Source: Hypericum androsaemum (Eukaryota > Streptophyta > Magnoliopsida > Malpighiales > Hypericaceae). Taken from it: a stretch of 64,000 bases of DNA. The notes under the pieces are model-generated. The model searched no databases and had not been told where the DNA came from. It was given only the letters and a program-made list of their open reading frames with translations. A program made the position numbers and the translations under genes. Location: contig OZ023195.1 in the NCBI GenBank assembly GCA_963995505.1, positions 6,902,109 through 6,966,108 on the forward strand, read 5' to 3'. Shown in pieces: positions 20,588 through 33,194 of this stretch (its first letter is position 1; every line of letters begins with the position of its first letter).

Positions 20588-20959
20588 CTAATTACTGTGG
20601 ATTCTCATCTTTTGTAAAAATAGAAAAACTTTTCTCGGAGGGAAATAAAGCCCAATATTATTTAAAGTTCTAAAATTTAGGCCAACCCGTCTAAATTCTT
20701 AAAAAATATGTACGCATCTGTAATTGTTTAAGATAAAGTCTAGGCATTGATGGACGTTAATAGTTCAATATGGTAATCGGGAAAAAGCAGGTCAGTTCCT
20801 CCTGAGAAAGATAGGACAACAACCACATAAATACTGTAAGGAAAACACACAGAAACAGAGGTTCCTTCCAAGTTGTTGCTCAATCTTGACCAATTTGTCG
20901 ACTCTAATATTGCCCACGCAGACGCATTCTAATCCGATATTGTCCCAGACTTGAGACGT

Positions 20960-21125
20960 AAAGGTGCAATTTAAGAATATCTTCTTGGTTGACATACTCT
21001 TTCATCACCCAAACGTTGGCTTGCTCTCGACGGAAGCAATTAAAACCAGAAATAGCAAGGCATTCCTTGAATACACATTGAAGGTCTATGTCCATCTTCT
21101 TTGGGGGTGGGATCACACCAGAGAG
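20960..21125 (-). pseudogene. F-box-associated domain relic (copy 1, internal part)
   Basis: The minus strand reads IPPPKKMDIDLQC, then ECLAISGFNCFRREQANVWV and MKEYVNQED. These match the IPPPEKMDINLLCG, YLVVSGLNSCHRDQADVWVM and KEYGVKES segments of the relic at 24012-24523. This piece is separated from its own 3' end (19890-20030) by about 930 bp that include the atpE insertion and other sequence. Both open ends lack an F-box. Confidence 0.75.
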
Positions 21126-22624
21126 TGGTTGTGCGGAGCCGGGTTGGAGCTTCGTAGCCCTGGAGGTCGAGTTGGCAGAGCCTATGCGCGTAGCGGTTGA
21201 AGAGGTGAGGCCGTGAGTTGGATAAATGCTTGGATAGTACATCATCAACATGATTTACTTCTTCCCACGTGTGCATGTACAACTACCTAGCTATTTGTGA
21301 TTTACTTAATTTTATTTGGTTGATACCACTTGAGCTGAATAATCCATGATCGAACAGAGTATGAAATTTGAAATACGATAATGTTCTCTTAATAAATATT
21401 TAACACTTCAATAATTTTAAGAATTGAAACTTGGACCTCTTAGTTAAGCTCCTTGGCCCGTAGTTAGATTTAACTGCTTGTTGTACTTAATCATGAAACT
21501 AACCACGTTGATTGGGATAAAGCTGAAGCTAGAGCTGGCTAATTACCATTCCTAGCAAATTGGAAAAATTGCAAAATTTGTGAATCGGTTGGTCGTTGCG
21601 GCAATTCCTTTTCTTTAGAAATCCCCAACTATTGCAAAAAGATATTAGTCAATTTAATAGACTATTAATTTCTAGTAGTTCGATGCGGTATTCATACTCT
21701 AACGTATCCCCAAAATAAAACTCGTGTAAGCATGGGATCAAAGTTTGTAATATTCACATCATTTACTTTTTTACTCTCATCCGTGTTAGAATTATATCTG
21801 ATATATTGAGTAGTTAGAATTCAGATTATTATAAACATGCCTATTAATTATTCCAGAAAATTTTGATTGTTCGAAAATTAAGTAACCTGCTGTGAATCAG
21901 CAAAAGATGGTTCAGCGATTCCCTTAATTACCCCTCCGACCAATGTCGGTGGAGAAATATGGTCTGATCACCTCCTCATCTGCTATTTTGGCCACTTTTG
22001 TCTCATAAGAAAAAAATTACACCATGATTATATTTAACAGAACTTAAACTTTGGATTTACTTAAAATTAAACACGCCTTGTGCCGTCCATAATGTATAGT
22101 GACGCAAGTACTTTCTATATATTTTTCCCATATTCAGATAATATTAGAATATATTTATCAGACTGATGTAACTATAAAGATTGACAAAATTCTCCCTCCA
22201 CTATACAATAATGGGGGTATTTTGATGCAATTCAACAATAGCCATAATCTATTTGGGTAAAAGATGAATGGGATGATACCTATTTAGAAAATTTCTTGGG
22301 CCCAACAAGGCAACAAAAGAAGCAACAAAGTTGGCTTTGAATATTTTTGAGAAAAAAAGTTGGCTTTGAATATACTTGCCTAGTCAGTGGTTGGAAAACT
22401 GGTAGGCATCATCAATTTGGTCACGATTATTCCTTTTACATAAAGTACTTGTTCTTTTATCCCACCAATTAAAAATTTGAAGTATTTATATTAACTAATT
22501 TTCCTGTAATTGACATGTAAATTACTTATCCTCAAAAATTAAAATGTAATTCCTAAAACAAACAGGCACATCTTCCTTGATTTCTTTTTTCTTTGATTTG
22601 TACGCGTAATTAGTTAATTATGCA
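21126..22624. other. no gene recognised
   Basis: AT-rich spacer. At 22328-22370 a short direct repeat (AAGTTGGCTTTGAATAT twice, about 33 bp apart) is visible. The minus-strand frames at 21040-21282 are shadows of the F-box relic. Confidence 0.45.
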
Positions 22625-22632
22625 ATGTATAC

Positions 22633-23059
22633 CAATGTTTTTAAACCCAAAGTCCGACCGGTGGTCAGACCGGTTAGACTACCACCCGAGAGGAATTCTG
22701 GCTCATTTTTCACCAAAACCCGGATGAGTGATTCCACCAGCCAAAATCTGGTCCGACCACCTGATTGGTCCTTTTTGGCTGACCTGAACCACCCGGTCCC
22801 TTGACCAAATCAAAAAATTTAGAATAATTTGTAATCAAATTGTAAAATAACAAGTGATTAAAATGATAAAAAACCAACATTTTACTTTATTTGTTATTTT
22901 AGTATTTTTATTCTAAAATAAATATATTTCACTTTATATAAAAAACATTGGAATAAAAATAAAAAGTCCCGGTTCGACCAACAACCTGACCTGTTAGACT
23001 AGGTGGACCAAAAATTTTCAAAAATCCGGTCGCCTTCCGGATCGGTTTTAAAAATATTG
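22633..23059. mobile_element. hAT-like non-autonomous element 3, TSD ATGTATAC
   Basis: Ends are CAATGTTTTTAAA and TTTTAAAAATATTG. The 8-bp repeat ATGTATAC lies at 22625-22632 and 23060-23067. Length is 427 bp, with CCGACCGG-type and ACCGGTTAGAC-type motifs near the left end and similar motifs near the right end. Same family as the elements at 13288 and 16667. Confidence 0.92.
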
Positions 23060-23227
23060 ATGTATACTAAAGAGGTCGACTAATTTATGATCGAATCGAG
23101 TAATTTATTTATATCAGTTGGTTCTGATGAGGAGCAACAATGCTTATTTATTGGAAGTGGGGATTCGCCTCATCCACGCTAGTTTATCTTGTACCACAGT
23201 TATGTCATCTCATCTGCTTTCCTTGAT

Positions 23228-23880
23228 TTTTTTTTTAGAGAAGAGTGGCGCGAAGCTTATATTATAATAAAAAAATTATAGTACGAAAAGAGAACAACAT
23301 AAACAAAAAATGAAAATACTGAAACAGAACATAAAACCACTCCGAGAAGAGACAAAGAGGCATGGGTGGAAGCAAAAGGCAGACGAGAGCCTACGAGAGG
23401 CAAACGTCCAAGACGAAAGCTGCTGAGACAACCTACGGCTAATAACCACGAGATTGCATCATAAACACAACCTCGTGGGTATTTGAATGCATACGAGACG
23501 CACGCAAATGAGAGCCAAAGTTGGGCGAAACTAACCAAGACAAGGCTATCCACCTGCTCCAACCAGAAATGTTTTGAGAACCGAACAGATCTCGGATCAA
23601 GCGTAAGTCGATCTAAACAAAAGCAGATAAAACTATAAAAAATGCAATTCAAATCCACCGACAAGGGTGACACGAGAGCAAAAGCAGGACACAATAGAAA
23701 ATAAAAACAAAGACCGACGAACATAATTTAAAAGTATAAACCAGAAAATTCAAGAGCCAGCCGGGGTGAGGATTGACAACGGCCTGCCCCCCGGGGACCA
23801 TTGGCAATGTCAAAATGGCCCAGCAGAAGCCCGAAATCGGTCGGAGGTGGTCAGAACAACAGAGGAGGGTGGCGCGAGGC
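23228..23880 (-). mobile_element. LINE-like 3' fragment
   Basis: On the minus strand the stretch ends TTTTTATTATAATATAAGC, CTTCGCGCCACTC, TTCTCT and a run of A (T run at 23228-23236 on the plus strand). This is a plant L1-type 3' end with poly(A). A minus-strand open frame of 155 codons (23257-23724) has no domain and is common in such 3' UTRs. The 5' limit and the target-site duplication are uncertain. A similar GGTGGCGCGAGGCT occurs at about 23868. Confidence 0.5.
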
Positions 23881-24011
23881 TGTAATAGAGTAGTTGACGT
23901 GTTCATGATCAGCATTATACAACTCGAAAGTAAGAAAAAGTATTTTCATAACAAAGTTTCAATTTAACGAATGAAAAAAGTGTGTGAGGCAAAGAAAAAG
24001 ACGAGTCCTAA

Positions 24012-24523
24012 TTACATAAGATTCTTTATGTTTTTCTGGTTGGCAATGCGTCTGAGTGAAACCAAGCTTGGAGTAAGAACAACGGCACATGCATCCGAGT
24101 ACTTCCATTGCAGTTCAGGGAATGCCTCGAGAATGTGCAATGATAAGTTCTTAATATCATAACTCATGAAGCAAACCTCATCACTCGTGACATGAATCTT
24201 AGACATCACCAGCGCTTCCCCGCCAGGAAGTGTCTTGACCTGTCGAAGGAGACGCTTACTAGAGGTCATAAATTTGTTATCTATCACGGAGTACAGCTTA
24301 GTCCATGATTCCTTGACGCCGTACTCTTTCATCACCCAAACATCAGCTTGGTCTCGATGACAGCTATTCAAACCAGAAACAACAAGGTATTCCTTGACTA
24401 CGCCAACCTGCACGCCACAAAGAAGGTTTATGTCCATCTTCTCCGGAGGTGGGATCACACGGAACTTCTCGGTGTCAAAATCGAAAGCGTGGATGAGAGT
24501 CTTCTCTCGCAATACATCAAACC
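24012..24523 (-). pseudogene. F-box protein, F-box-associated domain part, 5'-truncated
   Basis: About 166 residues are open on the minus strand: AFDFDTEKFRVIPPPEKMDI, then EYLVVSGLNSCHRDQADVWV, MKEYGVKESWTKLY, LPGGEALVMSKIHVTSDEVC and SYDIKNLSLHILEAFPELQW. This is the C-terminal substrate-binding region (F-box associated, WVMKEYG motif) of plant SCF-type F-box proteins, which select proteins for ubiquitination. The first half, including the F-box, is cut off by the copia LTR starting at 24524. No remaining 5' part lies beyond the elements to the right. Confidence 0.85.
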
Positions 24524-25783
24524 TGTTGGGATGGCGAGAAATAGGAAAGACTTATTTCCTATTTCTATTCCTATTCTGACTAGATTCTGGACTCCTAATT
24601 AGACCTAGATAAGTTACTTATACACCAAGGGGTTGTCTCTATATAAAGACATGTTACCCTAAGGTTTTGTATAGCTTTGTGACTCGGATCCATCAATAAA
24701 ATTTCTCCTTTCTCACCGTGGACGTAGGCATTAGGCCGAACCACGTAATTCTCTTGTTCCGTGTTCTTTGTGCGATCTTGTTCTCTAGTTGCTGAATTCA
24801 TAACAATTGGTATCAAGAGCTTGGGTTGGAGGATGACGGACGGCGCGAAGTTTACTCTTGTGAAGTTTGATGGTTCATCAAATTTTGGGTTATGACAAAG
24901 GCGTGTCAAGGATCTCCTCGTGCAACAAGGGATGGTCATCGCGCTCTCGGAGAAGAAGTCTGGGAAGATGGAGGAGCAACAGTGGGAGGAGTTGGAGGCC
25001 AAGGCGGTAGCGAAGATTCGCTTGTGCTTGGCGGATGATGAGGAGCCACCAGCTGGGTTGTGGAAGAGGATCCAAGTCAGAGTCAAAGAAGTTCAATGGA
25101 AGTGGTTTCAAGTGCGGAGAAGGGCACATGAAGGGGACTATCCAGGACGAACTAGGGATCAAGACAATGAAGAGGGATCGGCATCCACAACCATGGCCAC
25201 ATATTCAGACGGGTCGGATGGTGACTGGCTTTCTGTCTTATCAAATCCAATACATCTTGGTAATCTCTTTTCATTAGGGACTTTAGATTATAACAGTGAT
25301 AGTTATAAAGGTATGCTAATGAAGGTAGAGAAGGATGCGATGGTAGGGATGAAGGGTGAAAGGAAATACCTATAGGTTAGTGGGGAACATTATTGTAGGT
25401 GGAGTCACATCAATGGGTCTGATGAAGTGAAAAAAAGCTCAGGTCATATGAGGTTGGTTCGTATGAGGGAGCAAAGGCTTGACATGGATGGTTTGAGTGT
25501 AGTTGGGATTTGCGAAGACATGGATAGCAAGCTATGGTTGTTTCATGGAGGCATGGTTGGCAATGAGCCATGGTTGTCTCGGAGAAGCATTGTTAGCTGG
25601 GCCCTGCTATGGTTGTCTAAAGAGACGTGCACGTCAAAGGTGTTGGGTAGGTTTTGCATGGGAAATGCGAAGCCGTTGGTAGCACCACGGGCGAATCAGG
25701 TATCTCACTCAAGGCCGAACGGTGGAGTTCGTGGCATGTCGAGGGTTCTACTTGGTGGAACAAAAGGTTGCCCTTTGTATGCT
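24524..25783 (+). mobile_element. deleted copia element with 5' LTR
   Basis: The LTR at 24524-24805 starts TGTTGGGATGG and ends AATTCATAACA. The primer site TTGGTATCAAGAGC follows at 24807-24820. The internal frame begins MTDGAKFTLVKFDGSSNFG (ATG at 24833), then VKDLLVQQGMVIALSEKKSG and EELEAKAVAKIRLCLADDE, a copia gag. A zinc-knuckle remnant (GFKCGEGHMKG), then LFSLGTLDYNSDSYKG and MVGMKGERKYL of the protease/pre-integrase region follow at 25230-25373, with most of pol deleted. The gypsy LTR at 25784 cuts off the right end. The solo LTR at 5444 belongs to the same family. Confidence 0.85.
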
Positions 25784-28247
25784 TGTGATATCTTATAAAT
25801 GGTCGGTTGGAATAAACTGTATTCTATGGTACAATCTACATATGAGATGTGTTAGGAAGTGTTTCTAGATATTCTATAGTCTTCTTAGGATTCTAGCTAA
25901 CTACAACAAAGCCTAGTCAATTATTCCAAGCTTTAAGAATTTTGTTGGTCAAGTTCGGACAGCAATGACCTTTGTTTAGTAAATGGAGCACCACGTTCTC
26001 AATTTTACTCCAAATTGATCCAAAAACTACACACATAGGGCTACAATTTGTTAGTTGACAAGTTTTTATAAAACGCAATGGAAGACAGTCAAAACAGAGC
26101 TTGAATGAGTCTCTTTCTAATTGGACCCCATTGGGAATCAACCAATCATCTATTACCACTTGCTTGTTCATTAGACTTGGTTAAGGAGGTGAGTTAAGCT
26201 GGACTCTTACTCACCTATATACTTTTGGGACTCAGAAACCTTAAGGAAGAGGAAAGAAATTCCGAGACTCAGTCATAACTCAAAAGAGAAGAGAAAGTTG
26301 AGAGAGAGAGTAAGAGGAAAGAGAAAGAAGCAGGTGACAAAGAACGACTTGGTAAGCTATATTCTGCCTCGAACTAGATTTTTATACCTTCATTAAAGTT
26401 GTAGAGGACATAAAGAACTTTCTGGGCATATATTATATGTCCAGTTTTGATAAAGGAATCGGCGTGGAATTAATTTTGAACATTGGACTAGTTACTGGAG
26501 TATCAAGTGAGGTGGTCTAAGAAGAATTACTTGGTAAGTTATATTTGGATTTGAATTAGACTTTTATGTCTTCACAGAAGTTGTAGAGGACTCAAATACC
26601 TTGTTAACGATATATCATATGTTCTATTCTGATCAAGGAGCCAATAGGAAATCTATTTTGAACAACGGACTATCTACAGGGAGACACAGATGATCTAGTG
26701 GAAGAAGAATGGCTTGGTAAGCTTAGTTGGACTCCGAATTGGACTTAGTTTCCTTCTTACAGATTGTAGAAGACTTAATTAGCTTTCTAACGCCATATTA
26801 TACGCCCTGTTTGGATGAAAACATCACCTTCAAGACCTGGTTGAAAGTTGGACTACCTGCCTGGTTCAGGATTGAGCAGGGTTTATGAGTAAAGGCTTGG
26901 TAAGTTAATTCTTTTGGATTTTAGGTTGATTTTTGGACCCTGAGTTATCAAGAACATATAAGAGCGCTTAAGTACAGTAAATTAATTGGGTTTTGTATGA
27001 TATCAGGTTATATGTGATATCTATCGAACTTAAAAGCGATTGAGCTTATCGTGTGCTCAATACGTAACTCGGTTGGGAAGTGAGGAACTGACCTCATTTT
27101 ATGATTGGAAATTATTATACAGATCATGTAAAGCTTTCTCAAAGTGCTTTCAGTGAAGAAAACTATCTGGGAGGAACGGTTGAAGGTTGAAAGTGACGAG
27201 AGATTAGGACTCGGGAAATCGGCACTATTGCATGATATTCGTTTGTGTAAGCGAATAGAACATGATAAATTTGGTTTTGTTTGGTGCATGTGCATGTTTC
27301 AGGCCTTGATTATGTGCATCTCATGCATATGAAGTATGTTCATGAAGTGGTCATGTGCATTTGCAATAAGATCGATCATGTTTGGATTGATCTGTGAGAG
27401 ATATGTCACATATGAATGGCTAGCTAGAGAATATTTCTTTCCTAGCGTTGGGCCAATTTATGTGGGTATGCTATGTTATTTTTGGTGAGATATGGACAGG
27501 TTTTCCCATGCTAACCGGGGATGTTAGCCTATGTGCACATAGACTGGGGATATCCTAGTTTACTACTATTAAACTTAGTATGTGATTATGGAAAGGAGAT
27601 CTGATGGCCATGTTGATATCCCTGTGCTGGAGAGGAAGTGGCCCGTCTAAATCTATCTATAGCTCACCGTTTGTTCACTATGTGAACTTTTGTGTGTGTG
27701 TGATCATATGGTTAGCATGCATCTTGTGGTCTTGCATATTGTTGGACATGGTTAAGTTCTGTCTCTCATATGTAGCAGACATAACCAATATGTTATGTTC
27801 TATCTTCTTACTAAGTGTTTCAAAATACTTACCCCTTACTAATTCATCTCAGGTTAAAGCAATCATAGTTTGCCTCGGGTTCTGGAGTCCATGGTGCATG
27901 CCCATCTCTTCCATTCGAGGGCTACTCTTTTGAGGTCTCCGGATCATGCTATCTTTTGTACTCTTGTATAGACGCTCCGTAATGGTTTTCAGAGGCTAGA
28001 TCCTAGATTATGCTTTGGTTTGAACATGTATCACAGGAAACTTGTTCAGACTTTTGGTGATGGTTCTCACACCATTTTTGTATATCTTATATTTTGAGAG
28101 GCATGTGTATATAGCGTGCCCTGGTGTTGCTTTAAATAAATATTGATAAACTTTATGCTATGTTTTGAGGCTGGCTAGATCTGCATTTTGTAGTTTGTAT
28201 ACAGTGGAGTCTAGCGCTGGTCACCGACCTCATGATGGGTCGTGACA
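25784..28247 (+). mobile_element. gypsy 5' LTR (2464 bp)
   Basis: It begins TGTGATATCTTATAAATGG and ends GGGTCGTGACA, followed after 3 bp by the primer site TTGGTATCAGAGC (28251-28263). Its first 570 bp match the start of the right LTR at 33195 with about ten differences by eye. It contains four tandem units of about 183 bp at 26348-27080. A short perfect TSD is not visible at the two outer ends. Confidence 0.92.
26348..27080 (+). repeat. four tandem units of about 183 bp inside the gypsy LTR
   Basis: CTTGGTAAG recurs at 26348, 26530, 26713 and 26896 (spacing 182, 183, 183). Each unit continues with a TTGTAGAGGACTxAAxTAxCTT-like segment and ends with TTGGACTA-like and AAGAATxxCTTGG-like sequence. 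Equivalent units occur in reverse in the solo LTR at about 61460-62030. Confidence 0.85.
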
Positions 28248-28250
28248 GAC

Positions 28251-28263
28251 TTGGTATCAGAGC
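28251..28263 (+). promoter_or_regulatory. primer-binding site of the gypsy element
   Basis: TTGGTATCAGAGC, complementary to the 3' end of initiator methionine tRNA, lies 3 bp after the LTR end. It is the standard start of minus-strand DNA synthesis for plant LTR retrotransposons. Confidence 0.9.
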
Positions 28264-28406
28264 TCAATAGAGTTTTGTCTTATGTGTTATCTAAATGTGT
28301 ACTTTAGGAACCCTACGGAGCATAGGATCGGTCATGTCTTTGTCCCTCATTATATCAGCTTGTCCTTTGGTCTTCTTAAATTAAGACTTGCTCTTATAGG
28401 GAGAAT

Positions 28407-31400
28407 ATGCCTGTTAAACGTAGAGGTGCAGAAACTACTATCAGGGAGCGAGGTGAGTGCTGCGATGGACATAGAGATGATATTGTACTTGAGCCAGCAC
28501 TACCAGCTGAGAACACAACTACAGATAATACCATGATAGTTGAGATTGACCCACCAGTTGGTGGTACATCTGAGGCTGAAAGGCATGGTGGTTATGCGGT
28601 GGACCGAGTGTTGATAGCAATGGAGAAATTTATTGCTACTCAACAAAGCCAGATGGATCGAAAAGCTGCTTTGGTTCCTAGAGATGACTCATTGGCAGAG
28701 TTTTTAAAGTTGGAGCCACCTACATTTTCAGGTGTGCGTGATGATCCTCAGGTATTTGTTGATGAAATGGAGAAGAGGTGGAAGATCCTAAAATGTGAAG
28801 GAAAGAGGATGGTGGAGTTGGTTGCATTTAAGTTAACTAGAGAGGCTGGAGTTTGGTTCCAAACAGTGGGATCACGTGGATGGACTTGGAAGAAGTTTAG
28901 TAAAGCTTTATTGGACTGCTTCTTGCCGGAGAGTTTGAGGGATGCACGTGCCTTTGAGTTTGAGCGGTTAGTAAAGACACCAGAGATGACGGTAACTGAG
29001 TATGATCAGAGGTTTTGTTATCTTTCCCGTTATGCAAAGCATTTAATTCCTGATGAGGAGAAGAAGGTAAAGAGGTTCATTCGGGGACTTGATGATGCTA
29101 TGTTCAAAGTTATGTACCCTCGTGGATTCAAGTCATATACAGCTGCAGTGGATTGTGCAAGGACATTAGAGATGCGTGATACTGAGCGCCAGATGACCCA
29201 AAGGCAACCAAAAGTGCAGAGGGTTGAAAGACAACCACAACCTAGTTTTAACCAAAGCTTTGGGCAACAACAAAGAAGGATGAGCAATCAGCCTACCTTG
29301 TCAAGGGGCGGTGGATCATTTGGTAGATTTGGGAGAGGAAAAGATGTTCGCAACCTACATGGTAGTCGGGACCAGTCTAGTAGCTCAGCAAATTGTCCAA
29401 GATGTGGGAAACAACAACATCATGGAAGGCCATGCCATAGACAGACAGGAGCTTGCTTTGGATGTGGCAATTATGGACATCATATCAAAGATTGTCCTGA
29501 GGATAAGGCAAGGCAACGTGTACAGCTTGCTAGTCTTTCTAGCGTACCTCATGGTTACAGATTTTCTCGACCTCAAGAACAAAGTAGGAGTTCAATCAGC
29601 CAGAGCAATGAGGGAGAGAATTCAGTTCATATGGAAAAGGAGCCTATGGAGCATAGTGGAGGTGGTCCTGCTCGAGTATATGCTTTGACAAAGAAAGATG
29701 CTACCGCATCTAATACTGTGGTTTCAGGTATACTCCCTATAGGCTTGTCAGATGCTCGAGTCTTGTTTGATTCGGGGTCGACACATTCATTCTTGTCACC
29801 CCAGTTTGCTAAGTCTTTTGATGATCAACTTGTGTCCTTAGGGGAGTCACTAGATGTTTGTACCCCATCAGGTCATATCATACATGTGCATTTAGTTCTT
29901 AAATCATGTGTGATTGTTGTTGATGGACGTGATATGGTTGCTGATTTACACGTGCTTGATATGGAGGATTTTGATGTGATTTTGGGTATGGATTGGTTAT
30001 CATCATATCGTGCAACAGTAGATTGTTTCAATAAGATTGTGACCTTCAAGCCTAAGGGTGAGCCAGAATTTATGTTTCGGGGTGATGGGATGGTAATTCC
30101 AGCTAGACTTATCTCATGTTTGAAGGCCTTCAGATTATTAAAAAGGGGTTGTGTGAGTTATTTGGCTATTATTAAAGAAGCTGATGCAGATGCAAAGAAG
30201 ATAACTATTGATGAGATTCCTGTCGTGAAAGAATTTTTAGATGTTTTTCCAGATGACTTGCCAGGTTTGCCACCTGAGAGGGAGATTGAGTTTTGCATTG
30301 AGTTAATGCCAGGGACCGAACCAATCTCTATACCTCCGTATCGTATGGCACCTGCTGAGTTAAAAGAGTTGAAGGTTCAATTGCAGGATCTGTTGGATAA
30401 AGGATATATTCGGCCTAGTGTTTCCCCATGGGGTGCTCCAGTGTTGTTTGTTAGAAAGAAAGATGGAAGTTTAAGGTTGTGCATTGATTATCGTAAGCTC
30501 AATAAGGTAACTATTCGCAACCAATATCCTCTTCCACGCATTGATGATTTGTTTGATCAGTTAAGGGATGCCAAGTGGTTTTCAAAGGTTGATTTAAGGT
30601 CTGGATATCATCAGTTGAGGATCCGAAAAGAAGATGTGACTAAGACAGCCTTCATAACTCGATATGGACACTATGAGTTCTTAGTTATGCCATTTGGTCT
30701 TACTAATGCACCTGCTTTCTTTATGGGTTTGATGAACCGAGTGTTCAAGCCATTCTTGGATCAGTTTGTAGTTGTCTTTATTGATGATATATTGATCTAC
30801 TCACGAACTAAGGAAGAACATGAAGGACATCTTCAGTTGGTTTTGAAGACCTTGCTTGATAATCAGTTGTATGCTAAATTCTCCAAGTGTGAGTTTTGGT
30901 TGCAAAGTGTGGCATTCCTAGGACATGTTGTTTCCAAGGATGGAGTGTCAGTTGATCCAATGAAGGTGGAAGCTGTGGTGAATTGGCCAACTCCAACCAA
31001 TGTTACTGAGGTACGTAGCTTCCTTGGTTTGGCTGGATATTACAGACGGTTTGTAAAAGGGTTTTCTACTTTGGCTGCTCCACTCACTCGATTGACACAG
31101 AAGAATGTAAAATATGTGTGGGTAGAAGATTGTGAGAGAAGTTTTCAGAAGTTGAAAAGTTTGTTAACCAATGCTCCTGTTTTGGCTTTACCGTCTGCAT
31201 CCGGGGGATATGCTGTGTACTGTGATGCTTCAAGGATTGGTTTGGGATGTGTTTTGATGCAGGGAAGGAATGTGATAGCTTATGCATCTAGACAGTTGAA
31301 GAAACATGAGCACAATTACCCAGTGCACGACTTGGAAATGGCTGCAGTGGTGTTTGCACTCAAGATATGGAGGCATTATCTATATGGTGAGAAATTTGAA

Positions 31401-33131
31401 ATATTTACGGATCATAAGAGTTTAAAGTATATTTTTGATCAGAGGGATCTAAATATGAGGCAGAGGAGATGGATGGAGCTTCTGAAAGACTATGATTGTG
31501 TCATTAGCTATCATCCAGGGAAGGCTAATGTTGTTGCAGATGCTTTAAGCCAGAAATCAGCTGGTAGTTTGGCACATATGTCATTGATTCGAAGACCTTT
31601 GATTTCAAGCCTACATGAGCTAGTTGACCAAGGGTTGGAGTTGACAACAGTTCTAAATGGAACTGAACCTGTGATGTTGGGTGAGATACATATGCAACCA
31701 ACTATCCGTGGTCGAGTTGTGGAACTACAACGAGAGGACCCTGAGTTGATGGAGATGATTGAAAAAGTAGAGGAAGATGCATTGCCTAAATTTTATCTTA
31801 GTTCAAATGGTGTTTTATATTTTGGTACTCGATTGGTTGTGCCTGATGTAGGAGATTTGAGGAGAGACATTATGGCTCAAGCGCATAAGGCTGTGTATAG
31901 TATGCATCCAGGTTCGACCAAGATGTATCAAGATATGAAGAATCATTATTGGAGGAATGGCATGAAAAAGGACATTGGTGATTTTGTCGCTAAGTGTTTA
32001 ACATGTCAACATGTTAAAGCTGAACATCAAAGACCTTCTGGTTTGTTGCAACCATTGGATATTCTAGAATAGAAATGGGAACGAATTACCATGGATTTGT
32101 TAGTGGGCCTCCCGACTTCACCAAGGGGGTTTGATTCTGTTTGGGTTATTGTGGATCGATTGACGAAGTCGGCACATTTTATACCTATTAAGAATACATA
32201 TGATGCAGCAAAGTTTGCCCAACTATTCATTGATCAGATTGTTCGACTGCACGGAGTTCCAGTTTCAATAGTTTCTGATCGAGGGACACATTTTACATCT
32301 CGATTTTGGAAGAAGTTTCAAGATGCCATGGGTACTCGTTTGGATTTGAGTACAGCTTTCCATCCTCAGACAGATGGACAGTCAGAACGGACAATACAAA
32401 TATTGGAGGATATGATGCGAGCATGTGTGATGGATTTTGGAGGGAGCTGGGAGCTCTATTTGCCTTTAATGGAGTTTTCCTACAATAACAGTTATCAAGC
32501 TAGTATTCTGATGGCACCTTATGAGGCATTGTATGGTAGAAAGTGTAGGTCACCAATATGTTGGGATGAAGTTTGTGAGAAGCAACAGTTGAGTCTTGAA
32601 TTCATACAGGAGACAATTGATAAGATTAAGGTGATTCGGAAATGATTAGTGATAGCTCAAAGTAGACAGAAGACATACTCAGATAAAAGGAGAAAAGATA
32701 TTGAGTTTGAAGTGGGTACCAATGTGTTTCTGAAGGTATCTCCAATGAAAGGGATTATGAGATTTGGGAAAAAGGGTAAATTGAGTCCAAGATATGTGGG
32801 ACCATTTGAGATTCTGGAGTGGGTTGGTCGAGTGGCTTATCGGTTGGCATTACCACCCACATTCTCGCATATACATCCAGTGTTTCATATCTCGATGCTT
32901 AGGAGATACCTATATGATCCTTCATATGTGTTAGACCAGCCAAATGTGGACTTCCAGGATGATCTTACGTACGAAGAGCGACCCTTACGGATATTGGGTC
33001 GACAAGTGAGAAATTTGAGGACCAAAGATCTTCCATTTGTGAAAGTGGAATGGCAAAATCATTCTCCAGCAGAGGCTACATGGGAGTTAGAGGAGGATAT
33101 GCGAGGGAAGTATCCAAACCTATTTGACTAA
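28407..33131 (+). pseudogene. Ty3-gypsy gag-pol polyprotein (Tekay/Del-like), two stop codons
   Basis: A single frame of about 1570 codons from ATG 28407 is interrupted only by TAG at 32070-32072 and TGA at 32643-32645. Domains in order: gag capsid (about residues 100-260; [16 protein letters not shown]), zinc knuckle [14 protein letters not shown] (about 350), protease DSGSTHSF (about 455), reverse transcriptase with FIDDILIYS (about 790), RNase H (FTDHKSL, about 1000), integrase zinc finger CLTCQHVK and core VDRLTKSAHFIP, HPQTDGQSERTIQ. The C-terminus, FHISMLRRY then VKVEWQNHSPAEATWELEE, resembles a chromodomain, pointing to the chromovirus Tekay/Del lineage. The first stop replaces the W of a KWERITMD context; the second replaces an Arg codon. 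Both fit C-to-T or G-to-A change. Confidence 0.93.
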
Positions 33132-33180
33132 CACTGTAAGTACTCCATGCCTTTAGTAAATTCGGGGACCAAATTTTTAT

Positions 33181-33194
33181 AAGGAGGGGAGAAT
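33181..33194 (+). promoter_or_regulatory. polypurine tract of the gypsy element
   Basis: AAGGAGGGGAGAAT immediately precedes the right LTR (TGTGATATC at 33195). It is the expected primer for plus-strand DNA synthesis. Confidence 0.85.

Noticed and set aside
23257..23724. 155-codon hydrophobic minus-strand frame as a membrane protein gene
   Set aside because: Lies in a LINE-like 3' end; composition is that of T-rich noncoding sequence.
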